Positions 1-8,461 of a stretch of DNA of 31,056 nucleotides are shown piece after piece; the stretch's first letter is position 1; each line of letters opens with the position of its first letter. The DNA lies in IMG/VR virus record IMGVR_UViG_3300036770_002506, positions 1 through 31,056 of that record. One strand, given 5' to 3'. The notes beneath the pieces were generated by a model, which did no database searches, had not been told where the DNA came from, and was given only the letters and a program-made list of their open reading frames with translations. The position numbers and the translations under genes are program-made. The stretch comes from a virus.

Positions 1-388
1 GATAAAAATTGTATTTAGATTTTATATTTACTAATTGTTTGAATTGTTCTGTATCAACATCTGTAGATAGTATATTTCCTGCAGCTGCATTATTAATATT
101 AAAATCATGATCATCAAAAGGTTGTTCTGAATATATCATGATGTTATTATTATTTTGTACTCGCAATACTCGGCCATTATACATTGATTGTAAACTTACA
201 GGAACTTGAGAATCAATTCGTTCGTGTATAGTTCCAAACATTGCTTTTTGCACAATACGTTCTGCATCTATTAGGTCGATGTTAGTCATTTCTAATATAA
301 CATCTTTTAATATTGTAAAATCTTCTGCTGATTTAGGATACCCATGCGGCAGTCGAAATCTCCATTCTGTTAATATTGAATCGATCAT
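1..388 (-). CDS. Unknown protein, truncated by the window edge
   Basis: The first 129 codons of a gene that continues past the left edge. It begins MIDSILTEWRFRLPHGYP and continues with a mixed helical sequence (TILKDVMLEMTNIDLIDAERIV); I do not recognise the family. Its ATG overlaps the stop codon of the polymerase-like gene upstream as ATGA, which implies translational coupling and a shared transcript. A copy of the recurrent ATATTTATAATAAA motif lies 17 bases before the start, inside the 3' end of the polymerase gene, so it may also have its own promoter. No clear Shine-Dalgarno is seen. The function is not deducible; the neighbour suggests DNA metabolism, but that is a guess from context. 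Confidence 0.75.
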   Translation of the reverse strand, partial: MIDSILTEWRFRLPHGYPKSAEDFTILKDVILEMTNIDLIDAERIVQKAMFGTIHERIDSQVPVSLQSMYNGRVLRVQNNNNIMIYSEQPFDDHDFNINNAAAGNILSTDVDTEQFKQLVNIKSKYNFY

Positions 389-1707
389 AATGTGATAGTA
401 CTCATTTTATTATAAATATTACCTACCTTTGTTTTAACGGGAAAATTTCCTTGCTGCAAAATTTCCTTGATTTTTGGTAGTATATCTTTTGCTTCGTTAA
501 CTGGAACATCGAATAAAATTGAATCATATGTATACAGAATCATCTTTGTTTCCGAATCAATTAATAAATTTTGAACCTGATATAACTTTTGTACTGATAC
601 CTCAGTCTCTGTTGCTTGCAAATAATAATTAAATATTTTATTCGCAGTCGGATTTGTTATCATATCATGCGTAATTTGACGTTTTAGTATTGGAGTTTCT
701 ATGTATTTTTTAGATTTCCATTTCGCCCATAACGAATAAATAAAATCATTAACTTGATTAAAAAATGTAATAGATAAAAATTCTTTATCAATACCACCAT
801 ATAACAATCTAAATGTTATTGATTTACTTTCTTCTCGCTGTTCATCAGTTAATTCAGATGTGCCAAAATAAAACTGACCTAAGTGCTCATGTATTGATGT
901 ATTTGGTAATTCGTAGCCTACAATTCTAGCAATCAATCTAACGTGATATGAATCAAAATCCATTTCTACTAATGCACCGTTTTCGAATCTACTACAAAAT
1001 GCAGATCTAGTTCCATCTTCTTTATTCATTGCAGCAAAGTTAAATCCTCGAAATGCATTACTAGGTCTACCTGTTGTTGTATGATAATTGTATTGCGTAT
1101 ATACTCGTCCGTCATGAATTAATTCCGGCATACGAAATTCATCATTAACTGCTAATCCGACTGATTCTATATGTGCAAAGACTTTTGGATACAATGAATT
1201 AAACTTTATATATGAATTTGTTAATTGAGCATTTACACACATTGGCCAAGCATAGTGACGTATTTTTTGACACATTGCTAAATGTTGTTGCAATGGTATG
1301 ATTGCATTTACTTGTGGCATTGCGGAGTGCCTTCTCCAATAAAACTGATGTGCAACGGTTGGATAATGAGATTCATCATATGCTTCGCCGTACGTATACC
1401 ACCACAATGTTTTTACATCCCATACAGCCCCATTTCCTCCCGTTTGTAACCATTGCTTCTTGTCATGAACAAAGATATTCTCTAATGCTAAGAACTCCGG
1501 GACATGTTCTGAAAAGCCCCTTATCTGTTCAGTATGTCGTATTGGTATTATTCTTTCTACATCATCTTCCGTATAAATGTATATAGCACATAACGGATTA
1601 TGCGTAACATGATACGTAGGGCTAGAAAATATCGGCACAAGCAAAGCACGTTTATTACGTACGGCTTGTAACGTACTTATTACATCTTCTACGGAATCCA
1701 CTATCAT
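385..1707 (-). CDS. Family A DNA polymerase-like protein
   Basis: A 440-residue protein whose second half carries the Pol I-type polymerase motifs. Motif A is EMDFDSYHVRLIA, with Asp250 as the likely first metal ligand and Arg257 matching the conserved Arg. The O-helix motif B is R291-x3-K295-x3-F299-x3-YGG. Asn360/Gln364 (NYYLQ) fit the N-x3-Q motif. Motif C is Y394-D395-S396 in place of the usual His-Asp-Glu. His255 stands where Pol I has the ribose-sensing Glu. The first 180 residues show no DxE exonuclease signature, so proofreading is probably absent. At 440 residues it is shorter than a normal Pol I Klenow region. It probably synthesises phage DNA, but the divergent motif C leaves open a repair or inactive role. 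It lies just downstream of baseplate genes, an unusual place for a polymerase. No Shine-Dalgarno is visible. Confidence 0.8.
   Translation of the reverse strand: MIVDSVEDVISTLQAVRNKRALLVPIFSSPTYHVTHNPLCAIYIYTEDDVERIIPIRHTEQIRGFSEHVPEFLALENIFVHDKKQWLQTGGNGAVWDVKTLWWYTYGEAYDESHYPTVAHQFYWRRHSAMPQVNAIIPLQQHLAMCQKIRHYAWPMCVNAQLTNSYIKFNSLYPKVFAHIESVGLAVNDEFRMPELIHDGRVYTQYNYHTTTGRPSNAFRGFNFAAMNKEDGTRSAFCSRFENGALVEMDFDSYHVRLIARIVGYELPNTSIHEHLGQFYFGTSELTDEQREESKSITFRLLYGGIDKEFLSITFFNQVNDFIYSLWAKWKSKKYIETPILKRQITHDMITNPTANKIFNYYLQATETEVSVQKLYQVQNLLIDSETKMILYTYDSILFDVPVNEAKDILPKIKEILQQGNFPVKTKVGNIYNKMSTITL
406..419 (-). promoter_or_regulatory. Promoter-like motif upstream of the gene at 388
   Basis: ATATTTATAATAAA read on the minus strand, 17 bases before the start codon. 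It lies inside the end of the polymerase gene. One of 11 copies in this window. Confidence 0.5.
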
Positions 1708-1733
1708 TAATGGTAATATAAGAAATTTTTTGC

Positions 1734-2351
1734 TTATTCCAAACCGTTAATATCAGTTGCAATAATATATGTTGATCCAATATAAAATTCTGTTAAATTT
1801 GTTAGATATGATGACAATCCGGGCATGAAATTTTCTACTGATTTAATTGCTAATGAATTTATTGTACTAACTGATGGTACTAATACACCGGCAACCTTTG
1901 TATCTTGCAAATCTCCTTTTATCGTCCATTTAAGTTTAATCATTGTGTATAAGTTATTGTCAATTTGTTTAAGATTCCATTTATTGAAATCATCTTGTGT
2001 CGTTTCATAAAACAACATTTCATTATTTTTCTTAACAATATATCTATAAAAATAGCCTTTTGTTATTGCATCTTGATTAACTGTAGGTATTATAGATACA
2101 AATGATTTATATGTTGTTGTTACATTAGAAATTTGTTGATATATAAATACATCTTGATTAATGTCTTGATATGGTAATAACTGTTGAGAAAGTGTTTCGT
2201 TCCATGATGCTAAAGTATATGTTTCGCCGGTGGAATATGTATGATATAAACCTGTATATTCAGTGCCATCAGTTAACATCCATTCGTTTCCAAACGTATA
2301 TAGATTATTAGTAATTTCATCTACTGTATAATATGATTTTTTTCTAGCCAT
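1734..2351 (-). CDS. Unknown protein, probable baseplate component
   Basis: A 205-residue protein with no motif I recognise, rich in Tyr, Thr and Asn, with no membrane segment or signal peptide. I start it at the ATG at 2351 (MARKKSYYTVDEITNN), five bases after the stop of the upstream hub-like gene. The frame stays open upstream, but using that extension would overlap the hub gene by 43 bases and add 16 residues of translated hub sequence. Its position at the end of the hub and baseplate block suggests a baseplate or wedge protein. That is inference from synteny only. Confidence 0.7.
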   Translation of the reverse strand: MARKKSYYTVDEITNNLYTFGNEWMLTDGTEYTGLYHTYSTGETYTLASWNETLSQQLLPYQDINQDVFIYQQISNVTTTYKSFVSIIPTVNQDAITKGYFYRYIVKKNNEMLFYETTQDDFNKWNLKQIDNNLYTMIKLKWTIKGDLQDTKVAGVLVPSVSTINSLAIKSVENFMPGLSSYLTNLTEFYIGSTYIIATDINGLE

Positions 2352-2356
2352 TTGAA

Positions 2357-4489
2357 TTAAATTTTCGGTCGCATTATACAACGTATATCTGTAGTCCACT
2401 CCCCTGAGTTAGAAACTGTATGTGCTATACTAACAACTAGAAATACTACATTGTCTGTATAACGTTTAGGTAATCCATTAATTTGTAAAACATTTCCATA
2501 TCTAAATCCGTTGATGCCGTCTATAGTAAAACTACAATCAAATGGAATAACCGGAGCTTTTAGTTGATTGGTATCTTGTATAGTAGGGGTTGGATATTGA
2601 ATATGTTTACGTAATGCATCTGATAATGCAATCTGTTTTTGTGCATCTGTTATATTATTACCGTATTCTACTTTAGCATCATTTAATTGTTTTAAAAATG
2701 TTTCGTGAGTTGTTTTAAACTTTTCATTCATTTCTTTAATTTTTTCTTGATCAAACTGTAATGATTTAGTTTCGGTATTTTCAGTTCTTTCTATTTTAGT
2801 AGACGTATACATATATGCTAAAAATGGAGCAATTTCTGATTCTGATATAGCAGATGGATCCTGATTCATTACATAAGATAAACTAGATGCATCAGTTGGT
2901 AATTTCCCAGAAAATTTGAAATCTCGTACAATTGTACCTGTTTTACTGTTTGCAAATATCGGAACTACGTATGGCGTTACAGGCGTATTAGAATCTGGTA
3001 ATACGTTATTTGAATCATAAAACAATAAACTTTTATCGTATATTGGGTCAGGGTGTGTTATTAATTTCATATCAATTGCCCCACCGGTACATTTAGATAT
3101 TATCATACTTAAATTATCTATAAACGTATTAAGATGGTATGATTGATTTTCTTTCATACTATCAATCGTAGTTTTAATCCATTCTAAGTTTATAAATAGT
3201 CTAGCAGGTAATAATTTTTTATCATATGGCTGCATTGAATTTAATTGAGGTTTATATTCATTAAACCATTCGGTAGAACCGTATGTACAATACTTAGGTA
3301 TAAAAACATCCATAGGATATGGCGAAATTATATTAGAGTATAGAATACTTTTACATAAATCTTGATTAGATGTACATATTATGTTTGATTGTCCCGTTAC
3401 CAATTGAAGCTTTGTTGTAATAAATGTATTAATATACTCAATTAGTTTACCTAAAGTTATATAACGCTGTTGTTTACTATTTGCATACGGACTACCCCAA
3501 ATAAATGCTTTATCATTATCATTTTCAATTATGATACCATTTTTTGCTGCGGCTTTTCTTTTATCAAAATCCGTACTTATAGTCGAATATAGATCTTGAA
3601 TTTCTTTTACTGCGGCATCGGTTTTCTTTTTTTGTGCTTCTTGTTCTTCTTTTGTTTTTTCTTCAGTTTCTTTCTGATCAGAGTCTAAATACATTGATAC
3701 ATCGGTATATAATTGACTTGCACCGCGCATTGATATTGCAGCGGATATACTACCATCTGATTGATAATCTAATTGGAATGAAACGATAACGCCATCAAAC
3801 GACATTTTATTCATTTTTCCATATTTTGTTTTAAATTCAGATAATTCATTAGGTTTTGACTGCAATTCTTTTAATAATGTTTGCGAACTAATTGAACTAG
3901 ATAATAAACCGTCTGTAGAAGATAATAATGCTGTATCTGGGTGTTCGAAAGTCATTGTTACATGACGACCTGGTCGTAAGTAGACATATTCAAAAAATTC
4001 TAAGTCTCTACCCGGATTTGGTATAACAAAATTAGCATTTGCAGTATTCATCATACCCATTGAATTATCACCTATAGTTATATCTGCAGATGTTAAATAT
4101 GGAGGTATTCTTCTAGATGTGTTGAGCTGCGCCTCTGTTCTTAGATTTTCTTGTTCTGTGTTGTCGATAAATTTATAGTTACGATCAGTTAAAAACCCGT
4201 TTGGGCCTGATGGTAAATACTCAGCTGATCTAGGTGTCGTGCCTCCTAAAATAGCTGATTTGATTGGCTTACGTGTTTCTTGAAATTTATCCTGTTTGCC
4301 ATCGGCTGTTTTTTCTCCAGTTTTTACATAATCAACTTCATACGGAACGATTTCTACATTTGCAATTTTAGTAATCATGTAATTCAAATCTGCCGTAGTT
4401 CTACTATAACGACCAGCTGCAGCTCTTTTGTCTAATTCTAGTTTCAAATTAGCATCTACATCTGTATAAAAAACATCTCCTGCACTCAT
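2357..4489 (-). CDS. Baseplate hub protein, gp27/late-control-D-like
   Basis: A 710-residue structural protein. The N-terminal third contains the segment FEYVYLRPGRHVTMTFEHPD followed by DYQSDGSISAAISMRGAS, which resembles the beta-barrel domains of phage hub proteins (gp27, GpD/late control). Around residues 270-305 there is a highly charged Lys/Glu/Gln coiled coil. The C-terminus (FRYGNVLQINGLPKRYTDNV, then a W-x-T-x-I strand) looks like the final barrel of such hubs. It would form the trimeric ring at the tube tip. No lysozyme or spike domain is visible, so the puncturing spike must be a separate gene outside this window. The ATG overlaps the previous stop as ATGA. Hub assignment rests on weak motifs and neighbours. 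An alternative is another large baseplate protein. Confidence 0.55.
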   Translation of the reverse strand: MSAGDVFYTDVDANLKLELDKRAAAGRYSRTTADLNYMITKIANVEIVPYEVDYVKTGEKTADGKQDKFQETRKPIKSAILGGTTPRSAEYLPSGPNGFLTDRNYKFIDNTEQENLRTEAQLNTSRRIPPYLTSADITIGDNSMGMMNTANANFVIPNPGRDLEFFEYVYLRPGRHVTMTFEHPDTALLSSTDGLLSSSISSQTLLKELQSKPNELSEFKTKYGKMNKMSFDGVIVSFQLDYQSDGSISAAISMRGASQLYTDVSMYLDSDQKETEEKTKEEQEAQKKKTDAAVKEIQDLYSTISTDFDKRKAAAKNGIIIENDNDKAFIWGSPYANSKQQRYITLGKLIEYINTFITTKLQLVTGQSNIICTSNQDLCKSILYSNIISPYPMDVFIPKYCTYGSTEWFNEYKPQLNSMQPYDKKLLPARLFINLEWIKTTIDSMKENQSYHLNTFIDNLSMIISKCTGGAIDMKLITHPDPIYDKSLLFYDSNNVLPDSNTPVTPYVVPIFANSKTGTIVRDFKFSGKLPTDASSLSYVMNQDPSAISESEIAPFLAYMYTSTKIERTENTETKSLQFDQEKIKEMNEKFKTTHETFLKQLNDAKVEYGNNITDAQKQIALSDALRKHIQYPTPTIQDTNQLKAPVIPFDCSFTIDGINGFRYGNVLQINGLPKRYTDNVVFLVVSIAHTVSNSGEWTTDIRCIMRPKI

Positions 4490-4785
4490 CTATTATCGTT
4501 TGTTTGAATTAAAATATCAACTATATTTTCCTGAGACGGTATACGTATATTAGTATTTTCTGGAATAACGTACGTGCCATGGCCAAGTCCATTTGCAGCT
4601 GCAATCACCCACCATAAAGTTGTGTCCCCATAAAATGTATATGCTAATTTATCTAAACGTTCTGGCGATGTTGTTATAATGAATACATCGTCCGGGGTAG
4701 ATGGTATTGATGGCAGAATAGTAGTAGATTTTCTAGAAATACCTTTATCATCTTTCAAATTAAATGTTGTACCATATCTACTCAT
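4486..4785 (-). CDS. Small LysM-type baseplate protein (gp53/tail protein X-like)
   Basis: A 99-residue protein with a LysM-like core at about residues 43-83: ERLDKLAYTFYGDTTLWWVI, then ANGL and a final IRIPS. The pattern LA-x3-YGD-x3-WWVIA-x-AN-GL is typical of phage baseplate proteins of the P2 gpX and T4 gp53 kind, where the fold serves as an assembly module rather than for peptidoglycan binding. The start at 4785 lies one base after the tube-cap-like gene, whose last codons ATA GGA TAA supply the Shine-Dalgarno. Its own stop overlaps the hub gene start. The context between tube cap and hub supports a role joining the hub to the wedges. Confidence 0.75.
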   Translation of the reverse strand: MSRYGTTFNLKDDKGISRKSTTILPSIPSTPDDVFIITTSPERLDKLAYTFYGDTTLWWVIAAANGLGHGTYVIPENTNIRIPSQENIVDILIQTNDNR

Positions 4786-4786
4786 A

Positions 4787-6235
4787 TTATCCTATCGTTT
4801 TTTCGGATTGAACAAAGTCACTTAACCAATTATCATTACCTTGTTTAGGAGTCGCATCTTCTTCGAATTGTTTTGCTAGTGTGAAGAATCTTCCTCCTTG
4901 TTGCGGTAATGAATCTGTTACTATTTTAAGTGATAAAGAAACATCTACTCGCATCGGAACTTGCATCATTTCTGGATCATTTTCTATGTTTATTTCCCAT
5001 GGTGTTTCAGCATCATAATATGTATATTGTAAACTTGATATAACAGCCGCTTGTTGATAAAATATATCTCCAATAGTAATGCGTATCCATGGTGCTATCA
5101 TTCCAATATTATTTTTATCATATTTAGGTGCAGTATATCCAGCTAACGCATTAAGTTTTCTCCAAATTGGTTTTAATTCGTCTCGATCTGTTGCATATAC
5201 CGTAAAATCTAAACTCACGTCTCTACTATATCCAGAATATTGAAAATTTGGATCAGCTCTTCCTATCATTTGAACTTCGGACCATCCTGCGTTAAATGTA
5301 TCTCCTAAACTAGTTATTGCAGCTCTAAATACAATGATATTATCAGTATCTCCGGTTTCTTTAAGTCCAGCATGTAACGTTGGTCCAGTAATAAAAAATT
5401 TTATGAAATCTCTAGTTATATTTAATTTATCTAATTGTTTTTGTAGTTTCTTTTCGCCTATAGTTGTTTCGCCAGCAGAATCTTTAAATCTAGGACGCCA
5501 TAAATATGCTTCCGATAATGATCGTTTCGTATAATCGATTACTGTAACTTTATCTCCTCGAAATGCTGTAACAACTTCTAATGGATTACGCGTTGGCTTC
5601 CATTCTAATCCGTCCCAACGTGTTGCAATATTGCTACGTGCGGTAAAGTCTTTACGATTTGCATATGGATTATCATGATCGCCCCATCCGTATGTAGCAT
5701 CTAAATTAAATATGCTATATGCTCCGCCTAATGGATTAGCAGATGCAGCTGCATAGATTGCTGCCGTTCCTCCTCCGGGAGTTCTTATTGCAGCGCTGGT
5801 ACCATCTAATCGAATTGTTGCTGCTGCTATATTTGTATCAGCTCCTTTAAAATTAAACTTACGAGCTCGAAAGTCTGCATATTTAACGCCTGGTATCGGC
5901 TTCATTTGTGTTTCATCTGCTACGGCATATGTTGAGCGTACTGAATAATTTTTTGATGCATCAGTAACACTTTGGCCTATTTGAGTTACTTGTGGAATAC
6001 CACCTAACCCGCTTAAACTGCCAATTGTTGCACCCGTTCCAACTTGCAATAAACTTCCTGCAGATATATTAGTTGTTGTCGCGCGCAACGGAGACCATAG
6101 TTTTGCGTTTGGATATACATTATCAGAATATGTTATATTTTCTACTGCCGGAGTTCCTTGTGCTGTTTGCGGCGGAATAGCGCCCCACGCAGCTGCATTA
6201 GGATATGGATATGTTATACTAAAGTTTCGTATCAT
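4787..6235 (-). CDS. Baseplate-tail tube cap/initiator-like protein (gp48/gp54-like)
   Basis: A 482-residue protein. The first 190 residues are low in charge and rich in Ala, Gly, Thr and Asn. The C-terminal part, about residues 290-450, carries the conserved block QMIGRADPNFQYSGYSRDVS, then FTVYATDRDELKPIWRKLN and MRVDVSLSLKIV. This is like the tube-fold domain of the proteins that cap the baseplate and start tube polymerisation in T4 relatives. Position after the tape measure matches T4 order (29-48-54). It probably forms the hexameric ring between hub and tube. Only one such gene is seen where T4 has two, so it may replace both. The family assignment is from remembered motif patterns and needs a profile search. 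Confidence 0.6.
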   Translation of the reverse strand: MIRNFSITYPYPNAAAWGAIPPQTAQGTPAVENITYSDNVYPNAKLWSPLRATTTNISAGSLLQVGTGATIGSLSGLGGIPQVTQIGQSVTDASKNYSVRSTYAVADETQMKPIPGVKYADFRARKFNFKGADTNIAAATIRLDGTSAAIRTPGGGTAAIYAAASANPLGGAYSIFNLDATYGWGDHDNPYANRKDFTARSNIATRWDGLEWKPTRNPLEVVTAFRGDKVTVIDYTKRSLSEAYLWRPRFKDSAGETTIGEKKLQKQLDKLNITRDFIKFFITGPTLHAGLKETGDTDNIIVFRAAITSLGDTFNAGWSEVQMIGRADPNFQYSGYSRDVSLDFTVYATDRDELKPIWRKLNALAGYTAPKYDKNNIGMIAPWIRITIGDIFYQQAAVISSLQYTYYDAETPWEINIENDPEMMQVPMRVDVSLSLKIVTDSLPQQGGRFFTLAKQFEEDATPKQGNDNWLSDFVQSEKTIG

Positions 6236-6239
6236 TGCA

Positions 6240-8144
6240 TTATCCTATTTGTTTTTTGCCATTCATTGACGTACTACCATATAAATTATCAGTAACAAGT
6301 GTTGCGTATATTGGGGTTGATTGTAATGCTTGTGCTACTGCTGCACCCAAGGCTGCGTAATTTATACTAGAAGCTGCATTGAGCATTGATTTAGTTTGAT
6401 TAGTAGGTGTTACGCGGCCAGATTTTCTAAATGATACTATTTCAGGACCTCGTTCGCCTACTAAATATGATGATCCAGCAACTACCGGGCCACCGGATGC
6501 TTTTTCTCCGTCGGTAAGCTCTGTTACACCACCAGTGGTGTATGGGGCTGGAATTGCACTAGTTATCTTTTTTAATGGATCTACGAGTTTACTAAGAGCT
6601 GTACCGAGCCCTGGTAATGTGCTAGCTAACTCAGTAACCGGATCAACTATAGTTTTTATTTTATCTGACATGGTGCCTAATGCACCTAAACCTTTTATGA
6701 AAGTTGGATTACCGAATGTTTCAGACATTTTATTTGCAAAGTTTAATGGAGCGTCAGCTGCATCGCGCATTGCAGTAACGAATTCTTTTCCCGTACCCGT
6801 TTGTGCTTTTCCTAAAATTTTTGAATCAATTGATTGTAAATACTTTTCAGAACGTTCTGCAGTTGTTTTCGTATCTCTTAAGTTAAATAAGTCTTGTATT
6901 TCTTTTTCGCTAGCTCCTTTTGCTTTTAAGTCTTTTGCAATTTGTTCTGTAGATACTTCTGATAGTTTTAAGATATCTTCCATATCATATTTTGCTAACA
7001 GTTTACGTTGATTGACCATATTTAATAGTTCAGTTTCTTGAACTCCGAATAACTCTGCAGCTTTCTTTCTTGCATACATATTATTCTTTAACGAATCCCC
7101 TTCTTTTTCAACAAACTCAGCCATTAACGCTGCTTGTTTTGCACCATCACCTCGAACCGTTGCCATGCGGTATTCGTTAGTTAAACTTTTTCCTTGATCC
7201 GTTAATAAACGTCGGCCTGTTAACTGTTGATATTCTAATTCAGAACCAATACTTGATTCGATATTTAATAGCGTACTGCCTATGCTACTTAGTTTTTCCA
7301 TACTCGTACCTAAAGCTCGTGCTTTAAGTACAGCTACTTCTAAATTGCCAGGTATTCTAGAATATTGTGCTTGTATGTCTGAACTTAAATCTGAAATACC
7401 TTCTAATAGATCTGATTGAACTTGTGTTGCATCTAGCCCCGTAGATGTTGCAATAGATTCTGCTAATTTATTAAGTGATACTGCTGCATCGATACTAGAT
7501 TGTCCTAAATTTGAAGCATATAATTCGAAAGATTGAGCTTGAGTTTCGGTTAAAGCCATATTATCTTGCAAGAACGATTGACCTGTCAAAAGTTCTTTTT
7601 GATTTTTTTCTTGTGCTTTAGATGATGCAATCATTCCACCGGTTAATGATTTAAGACTTCCAGCATATTTCATGAGATCGGCATCTCCTCGTGACATGGC
7701 TTTGTCGAGTGAACTAAACTGTACGCCGATATTACGTAATCTTTTTGAAAAGTCATACGCTCGTTCCGATGACATTCCAAATGATTTATTCAATTTAGAA
7801 TTTGCCGTTTCTAGATATGTTGTATTTTTTATTTGGTTTAGAACAGCTGTATTAAATTTATTTTGTACTGTTAATGCTCGGCCGACTCCGTTACTTAACT
7901 TTTCATATTCACTAACGTTGGCTTGTAATACTTTTTTGGCTTCGGTTATATAGTCATTTCCCTTGATTATAGTACCTAAGAATTCATCAAAGCCATCATT
8001 TAAATCTTTAATAAATTTTTGTGCGTTGGTATCTGTTAAACTTGATAATCCCTTATTGAATTTATCTAAGAAGCCCTCATCAGCCATACCGTGCTTAGGT
8101 TGTTTTTTTAAGTGTTTAATCAACGAAATATTTGAAGTACCCAC
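6240..8144 (-). CDS. Tail tape measure protein
   Basis: A 634-residue protein, mostly predicted helix with long Ala/Leu/Lys/Glu stretches. It ends with the ASGGPVVAGSSYLVGERGPE motif common near the C-terminus of tape measure proteins. The length would set a tail of roughly 95 nm at 1.5 angstrom per residue, close to T4 gp29 (590 residues). It follows the gp26/gp51-like chaperone pair and precedes the tube cap, the usual place. The start is GTG at 8144, preceded by AGGCATAACT and by the 14-base promoter-like motif 11 bases upstream. A possible alternative is the ATG at residue 20 (MADEGFLDKF), which lacks a good ribosome binding site. No transmembrane segment is obvious. Confidence 0.87.
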   Translation of the reverse strand: MGTSNISLIKHLKKQPKHGMADEGFLDKFNKGLSSLTDTNAQKFIKDLNDGFDEFLGTIIKGNDYITEAKKVLQANVSEYEKLSNGVGRALTVQNKFNTAVLNQIKNTTYLETANSKLNKSFGMSSERAYDFSKRLRNIGVQFSSLDKAMSRGDADLMKYAGSLKSLTGGMIASSKAQEKNQKELLTGQSFLQDNMALTETQAQSFELYASNLGQSSIDAAVSLNKLAESIATSTGLDATQVQSDLLEGISDLSSDIQAQYSRIPGNLEVAVLKARALGTSMEKLSSIGSTLLNIESSIGSELEYQQLTGRRLLTDQGKSLTNEYRMATVRGDGAKQAALMAEFVEKEGDSLKNNMYARKKAAELFGVQETELLNMVNQRKLLAKYDMEDILKLSEVSTEQIAKDLKAKGASEKEIQDLFNLRDTKTTAERSEKYLQSIDSKILGKAQTGTGKEFVTAMRDAADAPLNFANKMSETFGNPTFIKGLGALGTMSDKIKTIVDPVTELASTLPGLGTALSKLVDPLKKITSAIPAPYTTGGVTELTDGEKASGGPVVAGSSYLVGERGPEIVSFRKSGRVTPTNQTKSMLNAASSINYAALGAAVAQALQSTPIYATLVTDNLYGSTSMNGKKQIG

Positions 8145-8155
8145 AGTTATGCCTA

Positions 8156-8169
8156 TTTAATATAAATAT
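8156..8169 (-). promoter_or_regulatory. Promoter-like motif upstream of tape measure
   Basis: ATATTTATATTAAA, 11 bases before the GTG at 8144, in a 29-base gap. Confidence 0.6.
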
Positions 8170-8173
8170 AAAA

Positions 8174-8461
8174 TTATAAATTTTTATACATCGGTAAACG
8201 TTCAGGTTGTTTTTTTATTTTAGCAGTCTCGTTTTTAGGGGTGTCTTCTGCTTCCGATTGTTGCAATTGCATTTTATTTATTCGTGCAATCCATAGTTTT
8301 CTTATACGTATTGGTAGATAGTATATATCATCCCATGTCCAACGGCCGTTACCATACCATAATAAATCAAACAAACGATCATGAAGAATTACTTGATCTG
8401 CTGAACTAAAACCAAAAAAGGTCTGATTCAATTCGAAACCCTGCGATGAAGGTGCTCCCAT
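8174..8461 (-). CDS. gp51-like baseplate/tail assembly protein, possible frameshift partner
   Basis: A 95-residue protein with the segment RWTWDDIYYLPIRIRKLWIA at about residues 42-61. It resembles the small gp51-type baseplate hub assembly proteins and the second chaperone domain of other phages. The tail is charged (Lys, Glu, Gln). I chose the ATG at 8461 (MGAPSSQGFELN), inside the end of the upstream gp26-like gene. GAAGG stands five bases before it, a usable Shine-Dalgarno. The frame is open a further 10 codons upstream. It overlaps the previous gene by 56 bases, and near the end of the overlap is a run of six T (8414-8419). A frameshift there could instead fuse it to the gp26-like protein. 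Both modes are possible; the sequence alone does not decide. Confidence 0.75.
   Translation of the reverse strand: MGAPSSQGFELNQTFFGFSSADQVILHDRLFDLLWYGNGRWTWDDIYYLPIRIRKLWIARINKMQLQQSEAEDTPKNETAKIKKQPERLPMYKNL

Noticed and set aside
1302-1586. Plus-strand open frame opposite the polymerase-like gene
   Set aside because: It has no Shine-Dalgarno or family signature and lies wholly inside a clear coding gene on the other strand. The same applies to all other plus-strand frames in the window, such as 6535-7011 and 13170-13625.
2352-2399. N-terminal extension of the 205-residue gene to 2399
   Set aside because: It would overlap the hub gene by 43 bases, whereas the ATG at 2351 follows that gene's stop by five bases.
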